Shown here: positions 1 to 7,515 of the stretch, piece after piece
Layout: each line of letters opens with the position of its first letter
Position numbering within the stretch: position 1 is the first letter of the stretch
Origin: an uncultured Succinatimonas sp.
GTDB lineage: Bacteria; Pseudomonadota; Gammaproteobacteria; Enterobacterales; Succinivibrionaceae
NCBI GenBank assembly: GCA_900548485.1
Contig: URKL01000047.1
Location: forward strand, 1-10,015
Direction: 5' to 3'
Length of the DNA stretch: 10,015 nucleotides
Notes under the pieces: generated by a model
Told to the model about the DNA's origin: nothing
The model's database searches: none
Seen by the model: only the letters and a program-made list of their open reading frames with translations
Position numbers and translations under genes: made by a program

Positions 1-143
1 GGTGTGCTTTTCCTTTTCGAATCAGATCGCACAGTTCTATTAATGCCGGACTTATTATTGCTTTGTTAGTGTATTTATGTTTTAGGGTTTTAACTAAAAA
101 AACTGAAACTACAGCTAAAGAAACTACACCTAAAGAATCATGA
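1..143 (+). CDS. 3' end of an unrecognised membrane-anchored protein (partial)
   Basis: A reading frame open from the left edge (first full codon at base 3) gives 46 residues before a TGA at 141-143. The start lies outside the window. The visible part has a basic stretch (RIRSHSS), one hydrophobic segment at about residues 13-30 (INAGLIIALLVYLCFRVL), and a polar Lys/Thr/Glu-rich tail (TKKTETTAKETTPKES). This suggests a C-terminal transmembrane helix with a short soluble tail. The stop overlaps the start of the next gene as ATGA, so the two are probably in one operon and translationally coupled. The neighbouring phosphopantetheinyl transferase suggests a link to carrier-protein-dependent lipid, polyketide or peptide synthesis, but too little is visible to name a family. 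Confidence 0.6.
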   Translation, partial: CAFPFRIRSHSSINAGLIIALLVYLCFRVLTKKTETTAKETTPKES

Positions 144-811
144 TTATTATTATTTCTAATCAAGATTTTCTTAAGGAAGAATTTTCTTGTCTACCTGAGG
201 AGATTTTGTTACAAGGTCAAAATTATTCTTCAACCAGACAAAAATCTTTTTATTCAGGACGTCTTCTTTTACAAAAAAGTCTACAGTATTTTTATAAATG
301 TAGATCTTTGCCTAAACTTATCTTTCAAGAACATGGCAGACCTATATTAGAGGACGGCTCCTTGCCTTTATTTAGTTTAAGTCATACAGGGGATCATGTA
401 GCCATAGCTTTAGGCTATAGTGCTTTAGGTTTAGACTTGGAGCTTATAAGAAACCGTTCCTTTCTTTTATGGCAACGTATTTTATCTGAGCGAGAATTAG
501 ATTATGTAAAAGCCTCTGCTAATCCACAGACTTTATTTACACTTTTATGGACTTTGCGCGAGTCTTTATTAAAATCTGATGGTTTAGGTTTATCTGCTTT
601 AAGTAAGATAAAGTGCGATTTAAAAAATTTAAAAGTCTATTATCCAAATGCTCAAAGCGGACACATCTCCTCATATATTTTGCCTAATAATTTATGTATG
701 AGTGTTTATAAAGTTCTTTTAGACCCCATCCTTGAGATCTACCGTTATACTAATGACTGTTTTAGCCCTATAGTCTTGCAACCTGAGTTTCGTTTTGAGG
801 TCGATAGCTAA
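140..811 (+). CDS. 4'-phosphopantetheinyl transferase, Sfp/EntD type
   Basis: The product transfers the 4'-phosphopantetheine arm from coenzyme A to a serine of acyl, aryl or peptidyl carrier proteins, making them active; it should be cytosolic. At 223 residues it matches the usual length of Sfp-type two-lobed enzymes. Family signatures appear in order: GRLLLQK near residue 40, GRPIL at 66-70, FSLSHTGD at 78-85 (His82), GLDLE at 97-101 (Mg-binding Asp99 and Glu101), and WTLRESLLKSDGLGL at 137-151 (Glu141, Lys145). The usual Lys before the catalytic Glu is Arg140 here. No good Shine-Dalgarno precedes the ATG, but the start overlaps the upstream stop (ATGA), which favours translational coupling. 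The last 44 bases overlap the 3' end of dnaE on the other strand. The carrier-protein target cannot be told from this window. Confidence 0.87.
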   Translation: MIIIISNQDFLKEEFSCLPEEILLQGQNYSSTRQKSFYSGRLLLQKSLQYFYKCRSLPKLIFQEHGRPILEDGSLPLFSLSHTGDHVAIALGYSALGLDLELIRNRSFLLWQRILSERELDYVKASANPQTLFTLLWTLRESLLKSDGLGLSALSKIKCDLKNLKVYYPNAQSGHISSYILPNNLCMSVYKVLLDPILEIYRYTNDCFSPIVLQPEFRFEVDS

Positions 812-3800
812 TTTTTACACAGGCATTGCCAAAATTATCTCTAAGGCTATCGACTAAATCATCTGAGGCCAAATAGCGGTAAATATCAGAACGGATCCTC
901 AATAATTTATTATCAATAATAAGTTTTAAAGAGCATCCTGAAGGAATTGAACTAGGGTCTTCGGCAAATTGCTGTTGATATTGGATATCTTTTACGTTTA
1001 AGCGATTACGCATCAAAACTTGATCAATAAATTCAATATTATCAACCAAGATATCCTTTTTGAAACTTAAGGTAATTTCGGTAGCTTTATTTTGTCTTAA
1101 GCGATCAAGGCTTGAGATATTGAGAACGCGCAATCTCGTCATACCTTCATCAGTTAAGGATAGCATTCCATCTACAACTAAAATTAAAGGAGAAGGTAAG
1201 ATTTCGTCACCACGATGATGTCCCTTTTGTTGATTTAGTTTGCGTTCACGCTCGGAAGTAATATTTTCAAAAGTAATGGCATTAGCTCCAAAAGCTAAAA
1301 AGTCAAAGGTGGTTGTACCATCGTCTAAAGTAATAATATAAAACTTTGAACCGTCTCCCTTGGAGGATAAACGACTATAGCTATCAATAACTACTCCTGC
1401 AATACTTACGCGATTGGGACTATCAGGGGTACCTGGCATCATATTTTTTAAAGTAGTAGTACCGCAAAAACGATATAGCTCTGATCGATAAGAATCAATT
1501 GGGTGTCCTGAGAGATATAAACCTAAAAGACTTTTTTCATGGTGTAATTTAACTTTATCTGACCACATTCTTGTGGAAACTAAGCTAGGACGAGCTCGAG
1601 AGTCGTTTAATGAGGCAAATAGATCCATTTGTCCAGAGGAACTATCGGCATTAGATTGTTGAGCGTACTTTATAGCTGTAGGAATGCTTGCAAGTAGGCT
1701 TGCTCGATTTTTATTGATACTATCTAAGGCGCCACTCTTAACTAAAGCTTCTAAAGAGCCTCTTGAGAGATAGTCCATGCCAATACGTAATACAAAATCA
1801 AAAAAATCTGTATAAGGACCATTGGCTTCACGTTCAGCTGCCATTTTATCGATTAAACGATTTCCGATGCCTTTAATTGCAGAGAACCCATAAACGACAG
1901 CTCCTTTAGAATCAACACCAAAGTGGAATTTTCCGATATTAACATCAGGAGGATTAACCTCAACTCCCAAACGATGGCATTCGCCAATATAGGCAATCAA
2001 TTTTTCTGTTTTCAGGCAATCTGCTGTCATCATAGCGGCTAAAAATTCAGCAGGATAATGAACTTTTAACCATAAGGTCCACCAAGCTACTAGAGCATAG
2101 GCTGCAGAGTGGGATTTATTAAAACCATAAGCGGCAAACATCTCTACCTGATCGAAAATCTTCATGCAAACATCGCCATCTTTGCTTTTCTTTTTACAAC
2201 CGTTTAAAAAGACGTCTCTTTGTGCAGCCATTTCAGCAGGGATCTTTTTACCCATAGCTCGTCTTAAAATATCAGCTCCACCTAGAGAATAGCCGGCTAA
2301 AACTTGAGCAATCTGCATTACTTGCTCCTGATAGACGATAACTCCATAGGTAGAATCTAAGATAGGTTTTAAATCTAGATCTTGAGCCTCTGGTAAAGGG
2401 TAACTTACCTCTTCGCGACCATGTTTACGTTGTACAAAGTGATCAACCATACCGCTTTTGATAGGACCTGGACGATAGAGCGCTACTAAAGCTATAAGAT
2501 CATCAAAACGGTCAGGTTTCATCTGGCCTATCAGTTTGCGCATACCAGTTGATTCTAATTGGAAAACGGCCGTAGTTTCAGTTTGTTGAATCATCTCATA
2601 GGAGAGAGGATCTTCATAAGGAATAGCGGCAATATTTAAAGGTTCTTTTCCCTCACGTTTTCTCTTAACATCGATCATTTCTTTAGCGTCATCGATGATT
2701 GTTAAGGTGGTTAGACCTAAAAAGTCAAACTTGACTAAACCTGCATGTTCAACATCTTTCTTATCAAATTGAGTGATAGGATTACCATCGGAGTCAAGCA
2801 TAAGTGGGGCGAATTCAGCAATTCTTGTTGGAGAAATTACAACACCTGCGGCATGTTTACCAATACTACGAATTACACCTTCAAGACGATGAGAGACATT
2901 GATGAGTTCGACGGATTCTTTATCATCATTGATTTTGGCTTGATTGTAAAAATTTAGAAAATCAGGAGCTACGCTCTCGCATGGTTTTCCTTTTTTATCG
3001 ATGCCTAAACAATCGTTAAAGCTAGTTCCAGGGGTTTCGGGAATCAAATTCGCAATACGGCGGACTTGTCCTAAGGGAACACCAATGGCACGCCCTACAC
3101 CTTGAATAGCAGCACGTGGAGCTAAGGTTCCGAATGCAGCAATTTGCGATACGGCCTGACGGCCATAATGTTCAACTACATGCTGTAAGGTTAAATAACG
3201 TTTTCTCTGACAAAAATCGATATCGAAGTCAGGCATAGAAACTCGTTCTGGATTTAAAAATCTTTCAAAGAGCAAATCAAAACGTAATGGATCAAAATCT
3301 GTAATTGTTAGAGCATATGCTACTAAAGATCCGCCACCGGAACCACGGCCAGGCCCTACAGGGACGCCATGTGCTTTGGACCATTGAATAAATTCCATAA
3401 CGATGAGGAAGTAGCCAGGAAAGTCCATGTTGATGATAACGTCAAGTTCCGTTTCTAATCTTTGTGAATATAGTGGACGTTTAGCTTCGCGCTCTTTAGG
3501 ATCGGGAAAGAGAAAGTTTAGACGCTGTTCTAAGCCTTCACGAGAGGCTTGACGTAGATAGTCAGCTGTTGACATCTCCCCAGTATCGTAATGAGGCAAA
3601 CGTGGATGGTCGAGTTCAATTTCAACATTACAACGTTCAGCAATTGCTCGTGAATTAGCTAAAGCCTCAGGTAAATCGGCAAAGAGCTCAGCCATTTGAT
3701 CAGGAGATTTTAAAAATTGCTCTTCTGAATAGATACGTGCGAGTTCCTGACTACCTTTTTGCATCGCTTTTTGGATGGAAACACGGATATCGTGAACATA

Positions 3801-4475
3801 ATAATCGCTAAGTCCATCAGCGGGCAGATCATCTGGACCTGATAAAAATCTTGTGTCATTAGAGGCTACAGGATAAAACCCATATTGCACACAGAGATCT
3901 AAAGCTTTTTGTTCAAATTCGCTTTCACCTTGACGATGTGTTCTTGTAATTTCGAAACAGAATCTATCTTTAAAATACTTTTTATAAAAATCTAAACGTT
4001 CTTTTAAATTCTTATCATCAGAAGTATTTAAAAAATACGCAATATCACCGCGAAATCCATTAAGAAGAATCAAATTTTCTGAATATTTAGCAAGATCTTC
4101 TAAAGTTGCAGCGACTCCATCAATATCGGGGCTACCTGAGTGAAGCCAGGCTTCGGAGAGAATATCGTATAAGTTTTGTTTGCCTATACGATCCATTGCT
4201 AAGATGGTAACAGTGAAAAACCTTTCTTTTTCGCCTGGTTTGGTTTTTTCTTTTATTTGGAGATCTGCTCCTAATATAGGTTTGATACCTGCAGCTTTAC
4301 AGGCTGAATAAAAGCGGATAAAGCCTGCAACATTGTTAAAATCTGTAACTGCAAGAGCTGCAATTCCAAGCTGTTGGGCTCGCTTAACTATAGGACCTAC
4401 ATTTTGTAGACCATCATTGATGGAATAACAAGAGCGTACATGTAATGGAATATAAGAAAGGTTCTTATCAGTCAT
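768..4475 (-). CDS. dnaE: DNA polymerase III alpha subunit
   Basis: This is the catalytic polymerase subunit of the chromosomal replicase, 1235 residues against 1160 in E. coli. Domains in order: PHP (about 8-290); C-family palm, thumb and fingers, with GPGRGSGGGS at 374-383, the catalytic pair Asp418/Asp420 in PDFDID, and the third Asp584 in KFDFLGL; and YGFNKSHSAAYA at 783-794. Then come a helix-hairpin-helix region (about 863-920), a sliding-clamp-binding motif QMDLF at 949-953 (E. coli has QADMF), an OB fold (about 1022-1120) and a C-terminal region expected to bind tau. The start matches the E. coli N-terminus closely. In PHP motif I the second His of HxH is Arg14 (HVRS) and the TDH His is Phe46, so this domain is unlikely to be a nuclease. 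About 20 extra residues sit in the OB region (about 1074-1095), and the C-terminus runs about 12 residues past the E. coli end. It is transcribed from its own promoter. Confidence 0.97.
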   Translation of the reverse strand: MTDKNLSYIPLHVRSCYSINDGLQNVGPIVKRAQQLGIAALAVTDFNNVAGFIRFYSACKAAGIKPILGADLQIKEKTKPGEKERFFTVTILAMDRIGKQNLYDILSEAWLHSGSPDIDGVAATLEDLAKYSENLILLNGFRGDIAYFLNTSDDKNLKERLDFYKKYFKDRFCFEITRTHRQGESEFEQKALDLCVQYGFYPVASNDTRFLSGPDDLPADGLSDYYVHDIRVSIQKAMQKGSQELARIYSEEQFLKSPDQMAELFADLPEALANSRAIAERCNVEIELDHPRLPHYDTGEMSTADYLRQASREGLEQRLNFLFPDPKEREAKRPLYSQRLETELDVIINMDFPGYFLIVMEFIQWSKAHGVPVGPGRGSGGGSLVAYALTITDFDPLRFDLLFERFLNPERVSMPDFDIDFCQRKRYLTLQHVVEHYGRQAVSQIAAFGTLAPRAAIQGVGRAIGVPLGQVRRIANLIPETPGTSFNDCLGIDKKGKPCESVAPDFLNFYNQAKINDDKESVELINVSHRLEGVIRSIGKHAAGVVISPTRIAEFAPLMLDSDGNPITQFDKKDVEHAGLVKFDFLGLTTLTIIDDAKEMIDVKRKREGKEPLNIAAIPYEDPLSYEMIQQTETTAVFQLESTGMRKLIGQMKPDRFDDLIALVALYRPGPIKSGMVDHFVQRKHGREEVSYPLPEAQDLDLKPILDSTYGVIVYQEQVMQIAQVLAGYSLGGADILRRAMGKKIPAEMAAQRDVFLNGCKKKSKDGDVCMKIFDQVEMFAAYGFNKSHSAAYALVAWWTLWLKVHYPAEFLAAMMTADCLKTEKLIAYIGECHRLGVEVNPPDVNIGKFHFGVDSKGAVVYGFSAIKGIGNRLIDKMAAEREANGPYTDFFDFVLRIGMDYLSRGSLEALVKSGALDSINKNRASLLASIPTAIKYAQQSNADSSSGQMDLFASLNDSRARPSLVSTRMWSDKVKLHHEKSLLGLYLSGHPIDSYRSELYRFCGTTTLKNMMPGTPDSPNRVSIAGVVIDSYSRLSSKGDGSKFYIITLDDGTTTFDFLAFGANAITFENITSERERKLNQQKGHHRGDEILPSPLILVVDGMLSLTDEGMTRLRVLNISSLDRLRQNKATEITLSFKKDILVDNIEFIDQVLMRNRLNVKDIQYQQQFAEDPSSIPSGCSLKLIIDNKLLRIRSDIYRYLASDDLVDSLRDNFGNACVKISYRPQNETQVARL

Positions 4476-4508
4476 GGCAAATCTCAGCGCAAAGGAATTT
4501 TTAGTTAA

Positions 4509-4537
4509 ATTATACTATTAGCAAAGAGATCTGTTGA
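4509..4537 (-). promoter_or_regulatory. Predicted sigma-70 promoter of dnaE
   Basis: Read on the minus strand, a perfect -10 (TATAAT, 4509-4514) lies 17 bases downstream of a -35 (TCAACA, 4532-4537; 4 of 6 matches to TTGACA). Transcription would begin near 4502, giving a leader of about 27 bases before the dnaE ATG. The promoter lies between the pgi terminator and dnaE, which supports dnaE being an independent unit. Confidence 0.7.
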
Positions 4538-4566
4538 GAATAAAAATTTGTAGAGAAAACTTAAGT

Positions 4567-4618
4567 AAAAAAATCCCTCAACGCTGAGAGGTGAACTCAG
4601 TAAGTTGAGGGATTTTTT
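4567..4618 (-). terminator. Rho-independent terminator of pgi (bidirectional in form)
   Basis: A 12-base-pair outer stem (AAATCCCTCAAC at 4571-4582 with GTTGAGGGATTT at 4604-4615) encloses a second 5-base-pair stem (CTGAG 4584-4588 with CTCAG 4596-4600) and a 7-base loop. On the minus strand the hairpin ends in a run of seven T, starting about 15 bases after the pgi stop codon. On the plus strand there is a run of six T, so it could also stop rightward transcription. Confidence 0.9.
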
Positions 4619-4630
4619 AGCTAAAAACTT

Positions 4631-6283
4631 TTACTTAAGTTTTTTGTAAGCATTGATAAGACCATTAGTGGAGCTATCGTGGCTCTGGATTTCTTCCTGA
4701 TTTTCAAGTTCAGGAATAATCTTTAAGGCTAATTGTTTACCTAATTCAACACCCCATTGATCGAAGGTATAGATGTTGAGAATAGAGCCTTGAGTGAAGA
4801 TCTTATGCTCATACATTGCAACGAGCATACCAAGGGTTCTAGGAGTAATTTCTTTAACTAAGAAAGAGTTAGTAGGACGATTGCCCTCAAACACCTTGAA
4901 TGGAACTACATCTTTAACAGCATCTAAAGTCTTGCCCTTAGCTTCAAATTCAGCTATTACCTGTTCGCGGCTCTTACCAAAAGCTAAAGCTTCAGTCTGA
5001 GCGAAGAAATTAGATAAGAGTTTTACATGGTGGTCGCCTACAGGGTTGTGAGTTCTTGCCGGAGCAATAAAGTCACAAGGAATAACCTTAGTACCTTGAT
5101 GGATTAACTGATAGAAGGCATGTTGGCCATTAGTACCAGGCTCACCCCAAATGATAGGGCCAGTTTGATAGTCAACAGCATTACCATTACGATCTACATA
5201 TTTTCCGTTAGATTCCATATTGCCCTGCTGGAAGTAAGCTGGGAAGCGGTACATGTATTGATCGTAAGGAAGAATAGCTTCAGTTTCAAAACCGTAGAAG
5301 TTGTTATACCAAATACCGATGAGAGCTAATAAAACAGAAAGATTCTTTTCTAATGGAGTTTCTCTGAAATAGCAGTCGTATTCATAACCACCCTTTAAGA
5401 AAGCCTCAAAGTTATCGTAACCGCAGGCTAAAGCAATGGAGAGACCAATTGCTGACCAAGAAGAGTAACGGCCACCAACCCAATCCCAGAATTCAAACAT
5501 ATTGTTAGTATCAATACCGAATTCAGAAACGCCTTCAGCATTAGTAGATAAGGCAACGAAATGCTTAGCTACATGTTTTACATCTTTAGCGGTCTTTAAG
5601 AACCAATCGCGAGCAGTGTGTGCATTGGTCATAGTCTCTAAGGTAGTAAAGGTCTTAGAGGCAATTAAGAATAAGGTGGTTTCAGGGTCGAGGTTCTTTA
5701 AAATCTCACAAATCTGGGTACCATCAATATTAGATACGAAGTGAGTGTGGAGATGATTGTGGTAAGGGGTTAAGGCTGCAGTGATCATGCAAGGTCCTAA
5801 GTCGGAACCACCAATACCTATATTAACTACATCAGTAATAGTCTTGCCAGTAAAACCTTTCCATTCACCAGAGATGACACGGTCACAGAAATTTCTCATT
5901 TTCTCTTGGACAGCATGTACATCCTGCATGATGTCAACACCGTCAAGCATGATGCTCTTTCCAGAGAAATCTCGTAAAGCAGTATGTAAAACAGCGCGAT
6001 CTTCAGTACGATTGATTTTTTCTGCATTAAACATAGCTTCAATGTTTTCATTGAGCTTAGTTTCTTTTGCTAATTCTAATAATAATTCTAAAGTAGTTTC
6101 ATCAATGAGGTTTTTGGAATAATCGGCAACAATATCCCCATTGGCTATGCTCATAGAGTATTTGTCAAAGCGTGAAGGATCTGCATCAAATAACTCTTTT
6201 AAGGAGCGACCAGATGTCTCTTTAAAGTGGTTGTTGAGTTTTTGCCAGGCTTTGGTAGTTGTGGGATTGATGTTGTTAAACAT
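4631..6283 (-). CDS. pgi: Glucose-6-phosphate isomerase
   Basis: This cytosolic enzyme interconverts glucose 6-phosphate and fructose 6-phosphate in glycolysis and gluconeogenesis. The 550 residues match the E. coli enzyme (549), so the gene looks complete. Visible family blocks are [11 protein letters not shown] at 154-164 (sugar-phosphate binding), [13 protein letters not shown] at 209-221, the signature [15 protein letters not shown] at 267-281, and the second signature [13 protein letters not shown] at 507-519. By alignment with the known family, the catalytic residues are Glu357 (NMESNGK), His388 (NGQHAF) and Lys516. The ATG at 6281-6283 has a strong ribosome binding site. The gene stands alone: ilvY ends about 157 bases upstream with a hairpin between them, and a strong terminator follows. 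The leader contains a small hairpin (6313-6331). I could not assign a convincing promoter in 6332-6406. Confidence 0.98.
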   Translation of the reverse strand: MFNNINPTTTKAWQKLNNHFKETSGRSLKELFDADPSRFDKYSMSIANGDIVADYSKNLIDETTLELLLELAKETKLNENIEAMFNAEKINRTEDRAVLHTALRDFSGKSIMLDGVDIMQDVHAVQEKMRNFCDRVISGEWKGFTGKTITDVVNIGIGGSDLGPCMITAALTPYHNHLHTHFVSNIDGTQICEILKNLDPETTLFLIASKTFTTLETMTNAHTARDWFLKTAKDVKHVAKHFVALSTNAEGVSEFGIDTNNMFEFWDWVGGRYSSWSAIGLSIALACGYDNFEAFLKGGYEYDCYFRETPLEKNLSVLLALIGIWYNNFYGFETEAILPYDQYMYRFPAYFQQGNMESNGKYVDRNGNAVDYQTGPIIWGEPGTNGQHAFYQLIHQGTKVIPCDFIAPARTHNPVGDHHVKLLSNFFAQTEALAFGKSREQVIAEFEAKGKTLDAVKDVVPFKVFEGNRPTNSFLVKEITPRTLGMLVAMYEHKIFTQGSILNIYTFDQWGVELGKQLALKIIPELENQEEIQSHDSSTNGLINAYKKLK

Positions 6284-6290
6284 GTATAAC

Positions 6291-6297
6291 TCTCCTC
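6291..6297 (-). promoter_or_regulatory. Shine-Dalgarno site of pgi
   Basis: On the minus strand GAGGAGA lies about 7 bases before the pgi ATG. It is clearly stronger than the sites before dnaE, ilvY or the PPTase, which fits a well-translated central-metabolism gene, and it fixes the start codon. Confidence 0.8.
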
Positions 6298-6406
6298 AAA
6301 GATAAGTTCATAAACAGCAAAAATGGCTGTTAATAATATTAATGATACTCCTTTTACACATAAGCTTAAAACAGCAATTTTTTTTAAGTGTGAATTTTGT
6401 AGACAA

Positions 6407-6432
6407 CCAAAGTTCTAATTTTAGAACTTTGG
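6407..6432 (-). terminator. Hairpin at the end of ilvY, probable terminator
   Basis: A near-perfect inverted repeat, CCAAAGTTCTAA (6407-6418) with TTAGAACTTTGG (6421-6432), begins 7 bases after the ilvY stop. On the minus strand it is followed by only a mixed tract (TTGTCT), so ilvY termination may be partial. On the plus strand it is followed by CA and seven T, a much better tract. The stem is strong; the direction in which it works best is uncertain. Confidence 0.6.
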
Positions 6433-6439
6433 CATTTTT

Positions 6440-7375
6440 TTAGGCGAGAGTTTCGTTGCGACGACGATTTAAATCAGGAGCAAAACTTGGAGCTAAGCGA
6501 GAGATTAGATCAAAAACTATTTGAATTTTACGATCATCGGCTTGTTCTTTTTGACAGCACAAAGCTACTCGGAAATTTGACCATTGCAGTTCACGCAAGA
6601 CATTGACATCATTTTTAAAAGGAGAAATTTCATAAACTAAGCGAGGTACAATAGCAAAACCAAATCCTAAAGCAACTAAACTGACAATTGCCTCATGTCC
6701 AGAAATTTCGGCATAAATTTCAGGTTCAATATCCATAGCCGCAAACCATTTTTCTACCTCATAGCGTAGTTGACCCTTTTCAGGGATGATAAAGGGCAAA
6801 TGATTTAAATCATAAGTAGGTAGGTCGGTATTTAAGTTACATTCAAAGCGAGGTTTTCGTGGAGCTAGTAAAACTAAAGGAAGATTAACTAAATCTATAA
6901 AATGGATATTATTAGGAATTTCTGGTGGAAGCGCACTTATAACTAGATCAATTTGTGGATCTTCTAGTTTATCTAAAGCATCTGCAGGATCTCCTGTTTC
7001 AAGTTTTATCTCTAGGTGAGGAACAGATAGATGCAATTCATTTAAAATTCTTGGAATAAATAAATAGCTAGCAGTTACTGAGCAATAAATTTTTAGTTTT
7101 CCTGAAATTGTTGCTGCTCCTTGATGGAGTTCTCTTTCTAAAGTAGCATATTCATTTAAGGATTGACGTGCAAAATGTTCAAATTTACGGCCTGCAGTAG
7201 TAATAAAAATGCCTTTTTTATCACGTATACATAATTTAGCTTGAAGTTTTTTTTCAAGCTTATTTAAAGTTCTACTTAAAGTTGACGGACTTACATTACA
7301 TAAAGTTGCAGTTCGAGTCAGGTTTTCAGTTTCGCACAGTCTAAGAAAGGTGGCAGCGTCCTTTAAATCGATCAC
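6440..7375 (-). CDS. ilvY: LysR-family transcriptional activator of ilvC
   Basis: LysR-type regulator. In E. coli, IlvY activates ilvC in response to acetolactate or acetohydroxybutyrate and controls its own synthesis. I chose the GTG at 7373-7375, giving 311 residues beginning MIDLKDAATF, because it aligns with the E. coli start MDLRDLKTF (297 residues). An ATG 63 bases upstream at 7438 would add an atypical hydrophobic leader and would lie upstream of the predicted ilvY -10 box. The winged helix-turn-helix is at about 15-40 (VSPSTLSRTLNKLE). The effector domain follows from about residue 90, with CSVTASY at 98-104 and the typical GHEAIVSLVALGFGFAIVP at 226-244. The gene is divergent from ilvC and shares a 140-base control region with it. 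Context and similarity together make the name secure. Confidence 0.93.
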   Translation of the reverse strand: MIDLKDAATFLRLCETENLTRTATLCNVSPSTLSRTLNKLEKKLQAKLCIRDKKGIFITTAGRKFEHFARQSLNEYATLERELHQGAATISGKLKIYCSVTASYLFIPRILNELHLSVPHLEIKLETGDPADALDKLEDPQIDLVISALPPEIPNNIHFIDLVNLPLVLLAPRKPRFECNLNTDLPTYDLNHLPFIIPEKGQLRYEVEKWFAAMDIEPEIYAEISGHEAIVSLVALGFGFAIVPRLVYEISPFKNDVNVLRELQWSNFRVALCCQKEQADDRKIQIVFDLISRLAPSFAPDLNRRRNETLA

Positions 7376-7399
7376 GGCAATGTCCCAAAAAATGTGATT

Positions 7400-7424
7400 T
7401 ATTGCAAAAATTGCAATATACAAT
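7400..7424. promoter_or_regulatory. Predicted IlvY operators (tandem, overlapping)
   Basis: A perfect 8-base inverted repeat with a 3-base spacer, TATTGCAA-AAA-TTGCAATA, spans 7400-7418 and contains the LysR-type pattern ATTGC-N7-GCAAT. A weaker copy, ATTG-N7-CAAT, overlaps it at 7410-7424. The strong site is centred at about -58 relative to the predicted ilvC start, and the second copy lies closer to the ilvC promoter, as LysR activators usually require. E. coli ilvC is known to have two adjacent IlvY operators. Binding by this IlvY is inferred. Confidence 0.75.
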
Positions 7425-7426
7425 AA

Positions 7427-7432
7427 ATTATA
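7427..7432 (-). promoter_or_regulatory. Predicted ilvY -10 box
   Basis: On the minus strand this is a perfect TATAAT. No good -35 is visible at 16-18 bases. The start point would fall near 7420, inside the operator region, so IlvY bound there should repress its own gene. The box shares its edge with the ilvC -35, giving divergent overlapping promoters. Confidence 0.5.
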
Positions 7433-7460
7433 TGCCATTTTATAAAATTTCTGCTATTAT
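7432..7460 (+). promoter_or_regulatory. Predicted ilvC promoter
   Basis: A -35 of ATGCCA (7432-7437, 4 of 6 matches) and an extended -10, TG at 7452-7453 plus TATTAT at 7455-7460 (5 of 6), are separated by 17 bases. The start would be near 7467, with a leader of about 49 bases. The imperfect -35 next to the operator fits an activator-dependent promoter. Confidence 0.6.
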
Positions 7461-7515
7461 TAAAAGCATTCCATAACAGTTATAAATTTTTTTGTTAATT
7501 CAGGGTAAATGCAAA

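Noticed and set aside
2745..2957. Plus-strand 70-codon frame opposite dnaE
   Set aside because: Shadow of the dnaE coding sequence with no independent support. The frames at 4794-5000 and 5120-5329 (opposite pgi) and 8415-8645 (opposite ilvC) were rejected for the same reason.
768..4475. Intein or fusion to explain the long DnaE
   Set aside because: All domains run in the normal order without intein motifs; the extra length comes from several small insertions and a longer C-terminus.
5502..6122. Plus-strand open frames opposite pgi (80 and 113 codons)
   Set aside because: They lie wholly antisense to a clear, complete pgi, resemble no family I know, and have no promoter or good ribosome binding site.
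6332..6406. pgi promoter using TATCAT or TATTAT as -10
   Set aside because: Neither has a recognisable -35 at 16-18 bases; pgi must be transcribed from somewhere here, but the position cannot be supported.
7376..7438. ATG at 7438 as the ilvY start, adding 21 residues
   Set aside because: The extension is hydrophobic and lacks similarity to IlvY. It covers the operators and lies upstream of the predicted -10, whereas the GTG at 7373-7375 matches the E. coli start.
7492..7515. TTG at 7492 as the ilvC start
   Set aside because: It adds eight residues absent from IlvC relatives; the ATG at 7516 aligns with the known N-terminus and has a plausible ribosome binding site.
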